This document shows positions 1-8,534 of a DNA stretch of 37,943 bases, piece by piece. The position numbers were made by a program, and so were the translations under genes. The notes beneath the pieces were generated by a model. That model searched no databases. It was not told the DNA's origin and was given only the letters and a program-made list of their open reading frames with translations. The stretch comes from Bacteroidota bacterium (GTDB lineage: Bacteria > Bacteroidota > Bacteroidia > UBA7662). Every line of letters begins with the position of its first letter. Position 1 is the first letter of the stretch. The stretch spans positions 1 through 37,943 of the forward strand of contig SYHW01000005.1 of NCBI GenBank assembly GCA_005799065.1. Direction: 5' to 3'.

Positions 1-1989
1 CTGGCCCCTGCCCGACTTTTTGGGGCCGATCAGTGGATGGGAAAAATCGAAAAGGGATTCTTGGGAAATATCATCGTGTGTTCGCATCCCCTATTTGACC
101 CCGAAAACCGGATTATTGAAACCTGGACGTCGGGTAAGCCCTACAACAACATCCAGGAGGAAGTAGCGGTCGATTGGAGGGGTATTTACCGGCTGAACCG
201 GATCGAGTCGGCCGCCCAACATGGTTGGGGTAAAGGATTAACTACCCCCACTGCTGCCTCTACGCAATTGGTTGAGCGTCTAAAGGGAATTCAGCTTGTG
301 CTTGGCGGTAGTCGCGCCAGCTATGAAGTAGGACTCCGCAGCAGCGATACGGCCAAGTCGGTGGCGATGAACCTGCGCTACCGACAGGGATTTCTGAGTT
401 TATCGGCACAAGACAGCAGCCTTTTAGACGCACAGATGCTGCGCATGAGCGCATGGCGGGATGGTGTGGCCGGATTAAACGCACACCTGGAGCTGCCCGA
501 CGGCAGTGTCTGGCGACTCGAATTCGACTCCATAGCCCCCCATCAGGCCGACACCTCCATCAAGAAGACGAAGGCAACCCCAGCGTTGCCCGCAGAGATC
601 ATGCGCTACCCATTTGCCGACTTGGGACATGAGACTCCTCCGCGTCAAACCAACATTCTCATAAAGGGGGCTACCGTGTGGACCAGCAGCTCGGCTGGGG
701 TGATCAAAGAGGCTGATGTGGCTGTGCGCGATGGTAAAATTCTGGCTGTTCAAAAAGCGGGGGCATCGGACCCTGCAGTTTTGTTCGGGAAAGGTGTCGA
801 ATTCAGCGTGCGCGACGGGAAGGGTCTTCACCTCACTCCAGGGATCATAGATGAGCACAGCCACATCGCAATCAGCAGGGGTGTGAACGAGGGCACTCGG
901 AGCATCACGGCGGAGGTTCGCATAGGCGATGTGCTCAACCCCGACGATGTGAACATCTATCGTCAGCTCGCGGGTGGGGTCACCACGGCCCAACTTTTGC
1001 ATGGATCGGCCAATTCGATTGGGGGACAAAGCGCGATTGTGCAGATGCGCTGGGGGGTAACCCACCCTGATGCCTTAAAATTTCGCGGAGCCCCCGGCTT
1101 CATCAAATTTGCACTCGGCGAAAACGTCAAACAGGCCAATTGGGGCGATCGGCAAGTAGTACGGTTCCCCCAAACCAGAATGGGTGTGGAACAGGTCATG
1201 ATGGACGGGTTCCTTAGGGCACGGGAGTATGAAGAGCGACGGAAATCGCAACCCCAAACCATCCGACGCGACCTTACCCTCGATGCTTTGGTGGAGATTC
1301 TCAAGGCCGAACGCTTCATTACCTGCCACAGCTATGTACAAAGTGAAATCAATATGCTCATGAAGGTGGCTGACTCGCTCGGTTTTAAAGTGAATACCTT
1401 CACGCACATACTGGAAGGCTACAAAGTGGCCGATAAGATGAAGAACCACGGGGTAACCGCAAGCAGTTTCGCCGATTGGTGGGCCTATAAATATGAGGTC
1501 ATCGACGCCATTCCCTACAATGCGGCCATTCTTCAACGGGTAGGCGTGAATGTTGCCATCAACTCCGACGATGCTGAGATGGCCCGTCGGTTAAACCAAG
1601 AGGCGGCCAAAACAATCAAGTATGGTGGACTCACGGAGGAGCAAGCGCTGAATACGGTGACCATCAACCCGGCCCGTGCCTTACATATAGACCATATAGT
1701 AGGAAGCATAGAGGTCGGTAAACAGGCCGATTTGGTGCTCTGGAGCGCCCACCCACTCAGTATTTATGCCCGCCCGCTCCTCACCATGATCGAGGGCATC
1801 CCCTATTTTGATTTGGTTCGGGATGAGGCGGCGCAATCAAGCCGCGAAAGGGAGCGGCAACGGCTCATCGCAGAACTTTTGAAAGTTAAGACGGAGGGCA
1901 AGGGGGGCAGCAAACCGCGCCGGAAAATCGACCCACAATGGCATTGTGAGACCTTGGGTGAAGAGGGCGAAGCCGCCGCAGCGCACTGA
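1..1989 (+). CDS. Tandem amidohydrolase, 3' part (5' truncated by window edge)
   Basis: The frame is open to base 1, so the first ATG at 37 is internal and the gene starts upstream of the window. The first ~50 residues (LAPARLFGADQW, KIEKGFLGNIIV) look like the C-terminal end of one amidohydrolase domain. After a linker of ~150 residues a second complete domain follows, starting at TNILIKGATVWT. It carries the metal site HSH (in DEHSHIAIS), a His in ITCHSYVQ, a His in THILEGYK and the Asp in NSDDAE, then the closing IVGSIEVGKQADLVLW. Double-domain imidazolonepropionase-like amidohydrolases of about 1000 residues occur in Bacteroidota and are usually exported; the substrate is unknown. The C-terminal tail is basic. 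The next gene lies on the other strand 31 bp away. Confidence 0.85.
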   Translation: MAPARLFGADQWMGKIEKGFLGNIIVCSHPLFDPENRIIETWTSGKPYNNIQEEVAVDWRGIYRLNRIESAAQHGWGKGLTTPTAASTQLVERLKGIQLVLGGSRASYEVGLRSSDTAKSVAMNLRYRQGFLSLSAQDSSLLDAQMLRMSAWRDGVAGLNAHLELPDGSVWRLEFDSIAPHQADTSIKKTKATPALPAEIMRYPFADLGHETPPRQTNILIKGATVWTSSSAGVIKEADVAVRDGKILAVQKAGASDPAVLFGKGVEFSVRDGKGLHLTPGIIDEHSHIAISRGVNEGTRSITAEVRIGDVLNPDDVNIYRQLAGGVTTAQLLHGSANSIGGQSAIVQMRWGVTHPDALKFRGAPGFIKFALGENVKQANWGDRQVVRFPQTRMGVEQVMMDGFLRAREYEERRKSQPQTIRRDLTLDALVEILKAERFITCHSYVQSEINMLMKVADSLGFKVNTFTHILEGYKVADKMKNHGVTASSFADWWAYKYEVIDAIPYNAAILQRVGVNVAINSDDAEMARRLNQEAAKTIKYGGLTEEQALNTVTINPARALHIDHIVGSIEVGKQADLVLWSAHPLSIYARPLLTMIEGIPYFDLVRDEAAQSSRERERQRLIAELLKVKTEGKGGSKPRRKIDPQWHCETLGEEGEAAAAH

Positions 1990-2020
1990 TGCGGCATTTG
2001 GGTACGCCACGCGTTTTGCA

Positions 2021-4495
2021 TCAACCCATGAGCCTGAGGCGCACGCTGATTCGGCGGGGCATCGAGGGCCCATAGAGATAGGATGCATCGCGCTCGGATC
2101 CAACACTTAAGTCTTTTTGGTAGTTGTTCAAGAGATTCTGGCAAGCTGTTTCCGTCGCCAGGCGCAGTCGGGGGCTTATTTTCCATATTTTTTCGATCCA
2201 TAGGTCGTGTTGACCCAAGGCCGGGCTGCGTACAAGCATCAATTCACCCGATGTTTGGGCATCCGTACGGGTAGTCCACATGGCCCCGCTGAGTATTTGG
2301 TTGTACTGCATCCACCACCCCTTGCCGAGGCTGCGCCGAAGGGTCAGGTAGCCAGTACAATTGGGTAATCGGAGCACTTCTCGACTCCTCAATTCCCCAT
2401 CCAAGCCTGAGGCCAAGCGCACTTCGGATGCATATTGGGCTTTTTGTATACTGAATGAGGCATCCCACTGCCAGTCACTGCCTGATGTTGCCCCTCTGAG
2501 GCCCATCACTACCCCAAGAATCCGCGCGTCGGGGCCATTCGATTTTTGCCAAATGCTGGCGCCTCCATCGAATTCGGACTCAAGATCATTCAGCAGCATC
2601 GGCCGTTTCAATTGGGTGTAAAAGGCTTCCGCTGTGATCGTACAACGGGTTTCGTCTGCTCCAAGGGCGTATTCTGCCGAAAATGAATAGCCCACTGATC
2701 GCTCCTCGCGTAGTTCGGGCGACCAGCGAATGCTGCGTACGGAACCGCCCACGAGCTCCACGTGCAGATCCTCCGTGAATATCTGGGGTGCGCGATAACC
2801 ACCCGATCGCACGATCGACATAGACATACGACTGCCGATCGGCTGCCAACGTACGGATCCCCGCCAAATTCCCGGATTTCCAGTATAGAATACGGGAACT
2901 GAGCTCGTGTCTTGCTGAAAGGAGCCCGTTAACCGAACCCCATCGTTCCTCCAGCCCAGATGGATGCGCCAGGAGGGTAGTGGTTCTCCATCCACCTGCA
3001 CAAACCGGCTCCAGGTGAGAAATTGCTGTGAAATGCTCCGTTCTACCTGCGGAAGGGCATCCACCAAGTTTCGTTGATTTACTTCCGAACCAGCCAAAAG
3101 GCGCCATCCGGCTAATGGTTCAGCGTTCAATCGAAAACCGGCCTGTATAATGCCTTCGGTCGATCGGCCGTACGCTGCGGTGTGGGGTGCATTCCAGGGC
3201 GACCATGTACCCATCGATCCCAGTAATCCCCTTGATCTGGGATGGGGCATGGGGATGCTGTCGCCTGCCCCTCCATAGTAGGCCTTTCGTTGTGCAGACT
3301 GCTGAGCAAGGTAGAATTGCGTTTCGCGTTTTGCCCATTCGTTGCGGTGGTTGGCCTCGAGTTGGGTGGAAATGGAGCGTTGGAGAATTTCCTCCGACAA
3401 ATGCGCCTGCGGTGCTGGTACATGCCAATCGCTACCGCCGCGTCGTTCCTCTTCAATGGCGAGGTTGTTCAGTCGAAGACGCCAGGTGTTCGACAAGCGT
3501 TTTTCCATCAATAATCCTACTGAGGTACCCCTGAGCCGTGCCACCTCACTAAAACCATCTCCATCATGGTCGTAGGGCGTTCGCAGGCGGTGGTTGATAA
3601 AAGCAGTTGCATTCGCTGGCGCTGGTCGCTCTGCGCGCTTGTCCTGCCCCGAAGTGGGTTTCGGCCTGCTCACCCAATCGGCATGAGCCCGCCAGAGGTG
3701 GTCGCCTCCCCCCCCTTTGGGCACGATGGATGATTGTTGGACTGCGCCCCAGCCCTGTTCTTGTGCCCTGCGGGTCACCACATTCACCACTCCGCCCACT
3801 GCATTGGCTGCATAGGCGGCCGAACCCCCTCCGCGAAGTACTTCAATTCGTTCGATCAGGGCGGTTGGCAAGTGGTCGAGCCCATAGGCAGCGTTAAGTC
3901 CACCCATAATAGACTGCCCGTCCATCAGAATTTGTGTATATGGACCGGCCAATCCGTTCAACCGAACCTGTGTATACCCACAGGTCTGGCAGTTGTTCTC
4001 CACCTGAACCCCCGGGGTATAGGGCAGTGCATCGCCCAGGTTCGTGGCATTCACTTGTTCAAGACGCCGCGCATCGATCGATTTTACCTCCGCTGGAGCA
4101 CCACGACTTACCTCAATCGTTGTTTCAATGTGAATGCCTTGCAATTCCACCACAGTGGGCAGCAGGGTCAGCGACAGGCTTTGGCAACCCCCTTCACCCA
4201 GGATAACCCGAAGAGTCTGGTAGCCGACGATTCTGATGATGAGCTCTTTTGGAGGGGCGTTCGCGTTCAGTAGAAATCGTCCGCTGCGGTCGGTTGTTGT
4301 GGCATCTCCCGATGCCGATTGCACACTGGCCGCTGCCGCAGGCACTGAATCAAGCTGACCGCCTGTGCCCGTGCGCAACCATACCCGTCCCCCGCACCGA
4401 TGGCCCGAATTAGATGATTGTTGGGCACGCCCAAGACTGATTGAGGCCATAGTAGCTACGATCAGCAATAATAAAAAACGAGGCAACAATTTCAT
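2021..4495 (-). CDS. TonB-dependent outer-membrane receptor
   Basis: About 824 residues. A signal peptide (MKLLPRFLLLLIVATMAS) is followed by a small carboxypeptidase-regulatory-like domain (RSGRFLLNANAP), a plug domain with ENNCQTCGYTQVRLNG and MDGQSIMGGLN, the IERIEVLRGGGSAAY segment, and a long beta-barrel ending in an aromatic-poor strand (RISVRLRLMG). It imports a scarce ligand across the outer membrane using TonB energy. I chose the ATG at 4495 rather than one at 4510, because 4510 lies inside the likely -7 box (4510-4517) and 4495 gives a clean signal peptide. The promoter is overlapped by a DtxR/MntR-like palindrome (4536-4551), so a metal or metal-complex substrate is inferred. The exact ligand cannot be read from sequence. 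Confidence 0.92.
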   Translation of the reverse strand: MKLLPRFLLLLIVATMASISLGRAQQSSNSGHRCGGRVWLRTGTGGQLDSVPAAAASVQSASGDATTTDRSGRFLLNANAPPKELIIRIVGYQTLRVILGEGGCQSLSLTLLPTVVELQGIHIETTIEVSRGAPAEVKSIDARRLEQVNATNLGDALPYTPGVQVENNCQTCGYTQVRLNGLAGPYTQILMDGQSIMGGLNAAYGLDHLPTALIERIEVLRGGGSAAYAANAVGGVVNVVTRRAQEQGWGAVQQSSIVPKGGGGDHLWRAHADWVSRPKPTSGQDKRAERPAPANATAFINHRLRTPYDHDGDGFSEVARLRGTSVGLLMEKRLSNTWRLRLNNLAIEEERRGGSDWHVPAPQAHLSEEILQRSISTQLEANHRNEWAKRETQFYLAQQSAQRKAYYGGAGDSIPMPHPRSRGLLGSMGTWSPWNAPHTAAYGRSTEGIIQAGFRLNAEPLAGWRLLAGSEVNQRNLVDALPQVERSISQQFLTWSRFVQVDGEPLPSWRIHLGWRNDGVRLTGSFQQDTSSVPVFYTGNPGIWRGSVRWQPIGSRMSMSIVRSGGYRAPQIFTEDLHVELVGGSVRSIRWSPELREERSVGYSFSAEYALGADETRCTITAEAFYTQLKRPMLLNDLESEFDGGASIWQKSNGPDARILGVVMGLRGATSGSDWQWDASFSIQKAQYASEVRLASGLDGELRSREVLRLPNCTGYLTLRRSLGKGWWMQYNQILSGAMWTTRTDAQTSGELMLVRSPALGQHDLWIEKIWKISPRLRLATETACQNLLNNYQKDLSVGSERDASYLYGPSMPRRISVRLRLMG

Positions 4496-4509
4496 TCCGG
4501 ACATTGGCA

Positions 4510-4517
4510 CAAAAATA
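4510..4517 (-). promoter_or_regulatory. -7 box of the TonB receptor gene
   Basis: On the minus strand TATTTTTG matches the Bacteroidota -7 consensus TAnnTTTG and would start transcription about 8-10 bases before the ATG at 4495. A good -33 TTG at the usual distance is not evident, which fits a regulated promoter. Confidence 0.55.
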
Positions 4518-4535
4518 GCATAATCTAAAATAATA

Positions 4536-4551
4536 TTTAGGCAAGTCTAAA
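4536..4551. promoter_or_regulatory. DtxR/MntR-like palindromic operator
   Basis: TTTAGGCAAGTCTAAA is an interrupted palindrome with one mismatched pair besides the centre. It is flanked by further half-sites TCTAAA (4525-4530 region) and TTTAGA (4563-4568). The TTAGGC/GYCTAA half-sites resemble operators of the DtxR/MntR metalloregulator family. It sits where the -33 element of the TonB receptor promoter should be and upstream of the divergent DUF4442 gene. Confidence 0.5.
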
Positions 4552-4564
4552 ATTTTAAGGTATT

Positions 4565-4572
4565 TAGATTTG
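4565..4572 (+). promoter_or_regulatory. -7 box of the DUF4442 gene
   Basis: TAGATTTG fits TAnnTTTG and lies 33 bases before the ATG at 4605. No clear -33 element is seen. It partly overlaps the outermost half-site of the metalloregulator-like motif. Confidence 0.4.
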
Positions 4573-4604
4573 GGGACATCATCGACCTTGCCTAATTTCA
4601 CCAA

Positions 4605-5093
4605 ATGAAATGGTCGTATAGGATCTTTTTTCGATGGATGATGTTTCGCCGCCTTCCTCTCGCTTGGCTCGCCGGTCTGCAACTAAAAGCCTGCAACGAT
4701 CAGGAATGTTCCATTATGATCAAACACCGGTGGGTCAACCAAAATCCCTTTCGCTCTATATATTTCGCTGCCCAACTGATGGCTGGTGAAATGGGGGGTG
4801 GGCTACCGGCACTCCTCCACATCAGGAGTAAAGGCTATAACAGTGCCATGCTCGTAACCCACATTGAGGCATCGTTCTACAAGAAAGCCACCGGACGCAT
4901 CACATTCCGGTTCAACGAAGTTGCTGACATAAAGGCAGCGGTCGATGAGGCACAGCGATCGACCGAACAGCCCGCTACCTACCTTGCCACCACCCACGCC
5001 TTCAACGAATCGGGTCAAAAAATTGCCGAAGTGCGTGCTCTTTGGAGTTTTCGTGCCCGACCTAATGCAAGGAAAAGCCAATCGGGCCGATAG
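4605..5093 (+). CDS. DUF4442 family hotdog-fold protein (putative acyl-CoA thioesterase)
   Basis: 162 residues. The layout resembles DUF4442 proteins, which belong to the hotdog/4HBT thioesterase superfamily. A basic N-terminal section is followed by HRWVNQNPFRSIYFAAQLMAGE (the 'N..G/S.H/Y.aA...' helix region), a central strand set (SFYKKATGRITFRFNE) and a last strand pair (THAFNESGQKIAEV). The catalytic residues of this family are not well defined. It is transcribed divergently from the TonB receptor and convergent to thiamine pyrophosphokinase. The GC-rich 27-bp tandem array begins three bases after its stop codon. The role (hydrolysis of an acyl thioester in the cytoplasm) is inferred from fold only. 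Confidence 0.7.
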   Translation: MKWSYRIFFRWMMFRRLPLAWLAGLQLKACNDQECSIMIKHRWVNQNPFRSIYFAAQLMAGEMGGGLPALLHIRSKGYNSAMLVTHIEASFYKKATGRITFRFNEVADIKAAVDEAQRSTEQPATYLATTHAFNESGQKIAEVRALWSFRARPNARKSQSGR

Positions 5094-5095
5094 CC

Positions 5096-5169
5096 GCCAC
5101 GCCTGCCGCTACCGCCACGCACGCCACGCCTGCCGCTACCGCCACGCACGCCACGCCTGCCGCTACCGC
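5096..5169. repeat. GC-rich 27-bp tandem repeat, 2.7 copies
   Basis: The units are 5096-5122, 5123-5149 and a partial third copy at 5150-5169, each beginning GCCACGCCTGCCGCTACC. The two complete copies are identical, and the array stops abruptly at an AT-rich sequence. It lies between two convergent genes and starts three bases after the DUF4442 stop codon. Confidence 0.95.
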
Positions 5170-5273
5170 TATAATTCAGCAATTAAACAGGTTTTATGCC
5201 GAATAACAGCGTCGAAATAGAATAGAAATAGATACGAATAAGATTCGAAAAAGGCTTGTCAGCCGGAAAATGT

Positions 5274-5972
5274 CTACCCCTTAATAGCAGCCGAAGCTTG
5301 ACTAAAAACCTCCATCATGAGCAGGGCGCCCGAACTGTAGCGTACTTCAACCCATCCATCCGAGGCCACCTCGTTGCTGCAGCCTATTCGTCCGCCCATC
5401 TCCAGGCTTTCGCCATGCAGCGGATAAACCAAATTATGCGTCACAATCCCCTCGGCAAGACCCATGGGCATCAACGACAACTGGGTGCCGGCGGCAAACC
5501 ATTTTCGAAAAACCAAAGGCAGCAAAAATGTACGGCAATGATCGTCGATCATATTTAGGGTGATGCGCCTTCCATATTCGGCCAAAATGCTGAAATGCGT
5601 TAGAAAATGGTCGCTGCGCCCCCCGCTGGCCCAAATGATGTGCGCCGATGGATGACCCCGTTCAATCAGAAAATCAAGGCCTTTTTGAAGGTCGGTCTTA
5701 TTGGAGTCCGGACGAAATAGTAGTTCGGGTTTACCCGCCGCAGGCGTCGGCGCACCCTGTGTTGGTAAAAAGGAATGAACACTATCGAAGTCACCCAAAA
5801 CGGCATCTACGGTAATGTTCAGAGCCCTTAAGCGATCAAAAGCGCCATCAAGAGCCAAAATATAGGGGCACCATTCGAGCAAAGCAGTTAAAAGTTCCTG
5901 ACTACAAGCATCGCCGTTGGCCACCAAAAGCGTGGGCTCTTGCTGTTCGCGAACGAAATGGTGACTGCTCAC
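5274..5972 (-). CDS. thiN: Thiamine pyrophosphokinase
   Basis: About 232 residues from a GTG start at 5972 (VSSHHFVREQQEP); an upstream TTG at 6008 is less likely because it lies inside the preceding gene. The enzyme transfers pyrophosphate from ATP to thiamine to make thiamine diphosphate in the cytosol. Visible motifs are LLVANGDACS and ILALDGAFDRL, the acidic metal motif VLGDFDSV, the substrate/ATP motif RPDSNKTDLQKGL, and GGRSDHFLTHFSIL. The C-terminal beta domain has SLMPMG, YPLHGESLEMG, CSNEVA and a final strand (GALLMMEV). This matches the family in order and length. It lies 13 bp downstream of the acyl-CoA dehydrogenase gene on the same strand, so the two probably share a transcript. 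Confidence 0.9.
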   Translation of the reverse strand: MSSHHFVREQQEPTLLVANGDACSQELLTALLEWCPYILALDGAFDRLRALNITVDAVLGDFDSVHSFLPTQGAPTPAAGKPELLFRPDSNKTDLQKGLDFLIERGHPSAHIIWASGGRSDHFLTHFSILAEYGRRITLNMIDDHCRTFLLPLVFRKWFAAGTQLSLMPMGLAEGIVTHNLVYPLHGESLEMGGRIGCSNEVASDGWVEVRYSSGALLMMEVFSQASAAIKG

Positions 5973-5985
5973 ACGCGGAACTAAA

Positions 5986-7125
5986 CTATTTATAAAGGCT
6001 GCGCGCAATCACAATGCGCTGAACCTCCGAGGTGCCCTCATAGATTTGGGTTATTTTGGCATCACGCATCAAGCGCTCCACATGGTATTCCTTCACATAG
6101 CCGTAACCACCATGCACTTGAACAGCTTCGGTGGTCACCTTCATGGCAACTGATGAGGCAAACAACTTGGCTTGTGCACTTGCACTGTCGTAATCGAGAT
6201 GCTGATCTTTCAACCAGGCAGCCTTAAGGCATAACAGCCGGGCTGCTTCAATTTCTGTGGCCATATCAGCCAATTTAAATTGGATGGCCTGATGATTCAT
6301 AATCTCGGTACCAAAAGCCTTGCGCTCCCTGGCATACTGAACCGAAAGTTCATAGGCCCCGGAGGCAATACCCAAGGCCTGAGCCGCGATGCCGATCCGC
6401 CCACCCGACAATACTTTCATCGCAAACTTGAATCCAAAGCCATCCTCACCAATGCGGTGGCTTTTGGGGACTTTCACATCCGTAAACATGATGCTGTGCG
6501 TGTCGCTGCCCCGAATACCCATTTTGTCCTCCTTCTTTCCCACCTGAAAACCCGGCCAGTCACGCTCCACAATAAAAGCATTGATGCCTCGGTGGCCTTT
6601 ATCCACATCAGTTTGGGCGATCACGATATATACCGATGCACTATTACCGTTGGTAATCCAGTTTTTCGTTCCATTCAGCAGATAATGGTCGCCCATATCT
6701 AGAGCAGTAGTGCGCTGTGAGGTGGCGTCGGACCCTGCCTCCGGCTCGGATAGGCAAAAGGCACCAATTTTCCGTCCTGCCGTGAGGTCGGGCAGGTAGC
6801 GCATCTTTAACTCTTCACTCGCAAAGCTCTCGATGCCCCAGCAAACCAACGAATTGTTGACCGACATGCACACGGAAGCAGACGCATCGATTTTGGAAAT
6901 TTCTTCCATCGCCAACACATATGAAATCGTGTCCATTCCCCCTCCACCATATTTTGGGTTCACCATCATGCCCATCAATCCGAGTTCACCCATCATCTTG
7001 ATTTCATCAGCCGGAAATTTTTGGTGGTTATCGCGCTCAATTACCCCAGGCAACAATTGATTGCGTGCAAAATCGCGCGCAGCCTGGCGGATCATTTCAT
7101 GTTCTTCGGTGAAGTCGAGTTGCAT
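5986..7125 (-). CDS. Short-chain acyl-CoA dehydrogenase
   Basis: 379 residues, full length for the family. It is an FAD enzyme of beta-oxidation or branched-chain amino acid breakdown that oxidises acyl-CoA to 2-enoyl-CoA and passes electrons to ETF. The N-terminal helical domain (MQLDFTEEHEMIRQAARDFA) is followed by the FAD/substrate signatures CLSEPEAGSDA and NGTKNWITNG, then KMGIRGSDTHSIMF and ALGIASGAYE. The C-terminal region has VQVHGGYGYVKEY and IYEGTSEVQR, whose Glu is the catalytic base. It is followed by thiN. The leader carries a -7 box and three degenerate tandem units (7133-7192). The exact chain-length preference cannot be read from sequence. Confidence 0.95.
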   Translation of the reverse strand: MQLDFTEEHEMIRQAARDFARNQLLPGVIERDNHQKFPADEIKMMGELGLMGMMVNPKYGGGGMDTISYVLAMEEISKIDASASVCMSVNNSLVCWGIESFASEELKMRYLPDLTAGRKIGAFCLSEPEAGSDATSQRTTALDMGDHYLLNGTKNWITNGNSASVYIVIAQTDVDKGHRGINAFIVERDWPGFQVGKKEDKMGIRGSDTHSIMFTDVKVPKSHRIGEDGFGFKFAMKVLSGGRIGIAAQALGIASGAYELSVQYARERKAFGTEIMNHQAIQFKLADMATEIEAARLLCLKAAWLKDQHLDYDSASAQAKLFASSVAMKVTTEAVQVHGGYGYVKEYHVERLMRDAKITQIYEGTSEVQRIVIARSLYK

Positions 7126-7132
7126 AAGTCAG

Positions 7133-7192
7133 TGTTTTAATAAAGATGCTCTGTTTTTTAATAAAGGTGCCTTGTATTTAATCAGGATGCAA
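7133..7192. repeat. Degenerate ~20-bp tandem repeat in the acyl-CoA dehydrogenase leader
   Basis: Three units at about 7133-7151, 7152-7172 and 7173-7192 share TGTTTTAATAAAGATGC with a few changes. The array fills most of the untranslated leader and reaches into the -7 box. Confidence 0.8.
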
Positions 7193-7197
7193 AGATA
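7190..7197 (-). promoter_or_regulatory. -7 box of the acyl-CoA dehydrogenase-thiN unit
   Basis: TATCTTTG on the minus strand matches TAnnTTTG and predicts a leader of about 58 bases. The -33 region is weak. Confidence 0.5.
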
Positions 7198-7257
7198 AGT
7201 GGTGATGGCATCTTATTGAAGCTGCCGTTCCTGGAAAAGCGGGCGTATTCAAACCCG

Positions 7258-8373
7258 TTAAAACAGCTCCAGAATTTCTTTGCGGATGGTGGTGTTTACA
7301 GTAACAGCCAGAAGAATTGACACCAAAAGGCCAATGCCGACCATTAAGATATCCTTACCAATGAGACTAAAGGTTTTCTTCCAACGCGAGTCACCATGAA
7401 AGCCTGAAAGCGACATACCTATTTCGCGGCCGGCGAACAAGCCAATAAAAGCCCAGGTAGTGCTCATGGGAACGGTGTTTACCATTGTGAACCAGAAAAG
7501 AACCCCGGCGTAAACTAAATCAATAATTGTGGCCGCACGGACATCCACAACATTCGATTTTTCATCAACCACATTTTGAATTTTATCTCCCCGCATATAA
7601 AACAGCAGGGCCAAACCAGAAAAAATGAAGGCACAGAAAAAGATGAGTTGCGAAATCGATAAACTCCGCGGCAGAAAAACAGCAATGTTGGCAGCATCCT
7701 GAGCGATCCAGAGATACCATAAAGTGCCGCTGGTAATCCACTGAAAGCCTGTCCAAAGGTGACTGGCTTCGCCTCGCTGGAGCCAGCGAAGCGGTTTCGA
7801 GAAAAGCCACCAAATAAAAAGGGCTACGAAAAACGCAATGAAATACCCGGAAACACTTTTTTGAAGCATGCCCGTCACCGTTCCCAGGGTTCCTGAAAAT
7901 GAAGTAAGCAACATAAAAGTAGTGCTCACAGGAATGCGCAAACGGGTCAGTACCAGCAAAATGACGGGCGCCGCCAATTGAAGAAACGAAAATTCAGACG
8001 GGGATTCGGTGAGTCCTTTGCTTTGCAACCTCTGGTAGGATACATCCCCATCGTAGAGCGACCAGCTGACCACGATGGCAGCCACGAAAAGAGCACCAAT
8101 ATAAAGCCAAAGGTATTGCCATGGATAGCGGTGATTCGATGAAATGAACGTTCCAATGGTCTGGATGCTGTCGTTGGCCACAGCCGAATAGCCAGCCAAC
8201 ATAAAACCTAACCACATGGCCAATTGAGGATAGGGGGAAAGTGCCGCACACAATACCAATAATATTACCACAATAGAATAGAATCTGCGTTCTGTGTGCA
8301 GGTGCACTAGAATAGGACTTGCAGTTCTACTGTATGATGGGGTATTTTTAGCGATCGATTTATGGCCTTTCAT
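7258..8373 (-). CDS. PiT-family inorganic phosphate permease, divergent
   Basis: 371 residues with about ten hydrophobic segments, so an inner-membrane protein. The two signature repeats of the PiT (PHO4) family can be recognised: GYSAVANDSIQTIGTFISSN near residues 60-80, corresponding to the GANDxANAxGT motif, and the later VPMSTTWAFIGLFAGREIG. PVSTTFMLLTSFSG matches the P(V/I)STTH motif, but the usual His is replaced. Known members co-transport phosphate with H+ or Na+. It is shorter than classic Pit proteins and its central loop is short, as in the Bacteroidota branch. It stands alone between apaG and the acyl-CoA dehydrogenase gene, and I see no TAnnTTTG box in the 161 bp upstream. Substrate is inferred. 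Confidence 0.8.
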   Translation of the reverse strand: MKGHKSIAKNTPSYSRTASPILVHLHTERRFYSIVVILLVLCAALSPYPQLAMWLGFMLAGYSAVANDSIQTIGTFISSNHRYPWQYLWLYIGALFVAAIVVSWSLYDGDVSYQRLQSKGLTESPSEFSFLQLAAPVILLVLTRLRIPVSTTFMLLTSFSGTLGTVTGMLQKSVSGYFIAFFVALFIWWLFSKPLRWLQRGEASHLWTGFQWITSGTLWYLWIAQDAANIAVFLPRSLSISQLIFFCAFIFSGLALLFYMRGDKIQNVVDEKSNVVDVRAATIIDLVYAGVLFWFTMVNTVPMSTTWAFIGLFAGREIGMSLSGFHGDSRWKKTFSLIGKDILMVGIGLLVSILLAVTVNTTIRKEILELF

Positions 8374-8534
8374 AAAACAAAACGGATGTAAAATGCCACA
8401 TTCAAATGATTGAGAGGGCTTTTTAGAGGTTATCTAATTGTTAAATTGCAAATTATACATTAAAAGAAGTGAATTGAAGGATAAATCAGTGTGCGGACAG
8501 AAGGAAGTTTGGGGCATCACCGATTATGGGTGTG

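Noticed and set aside
475-1536. Long minus-strand frames within the amidohydrolase
   Set aside because: They are antisense shadows of the real gene, with no domain signatures.
5096-5169. Possible CRISPR array
   Set aside because: The units are directly adjacent without spacers, and no cas genes are present; the same holds for the 28-bp array at 25598-25681.
4945-5220. Open frame running through the 27-bp array (RYRHARHAC repeats)
   Set aside because: It overlaps the DUF4442 gene in another frame, its repeat peptide is simply a translation of the GC-rich array, and there is no plausible start signal.
8374-8534. Promoter of the phosphate permease gene
   Set aside because: All TTTG sequences on the minus strand in this gap lack the TAnn prefix at the right position.
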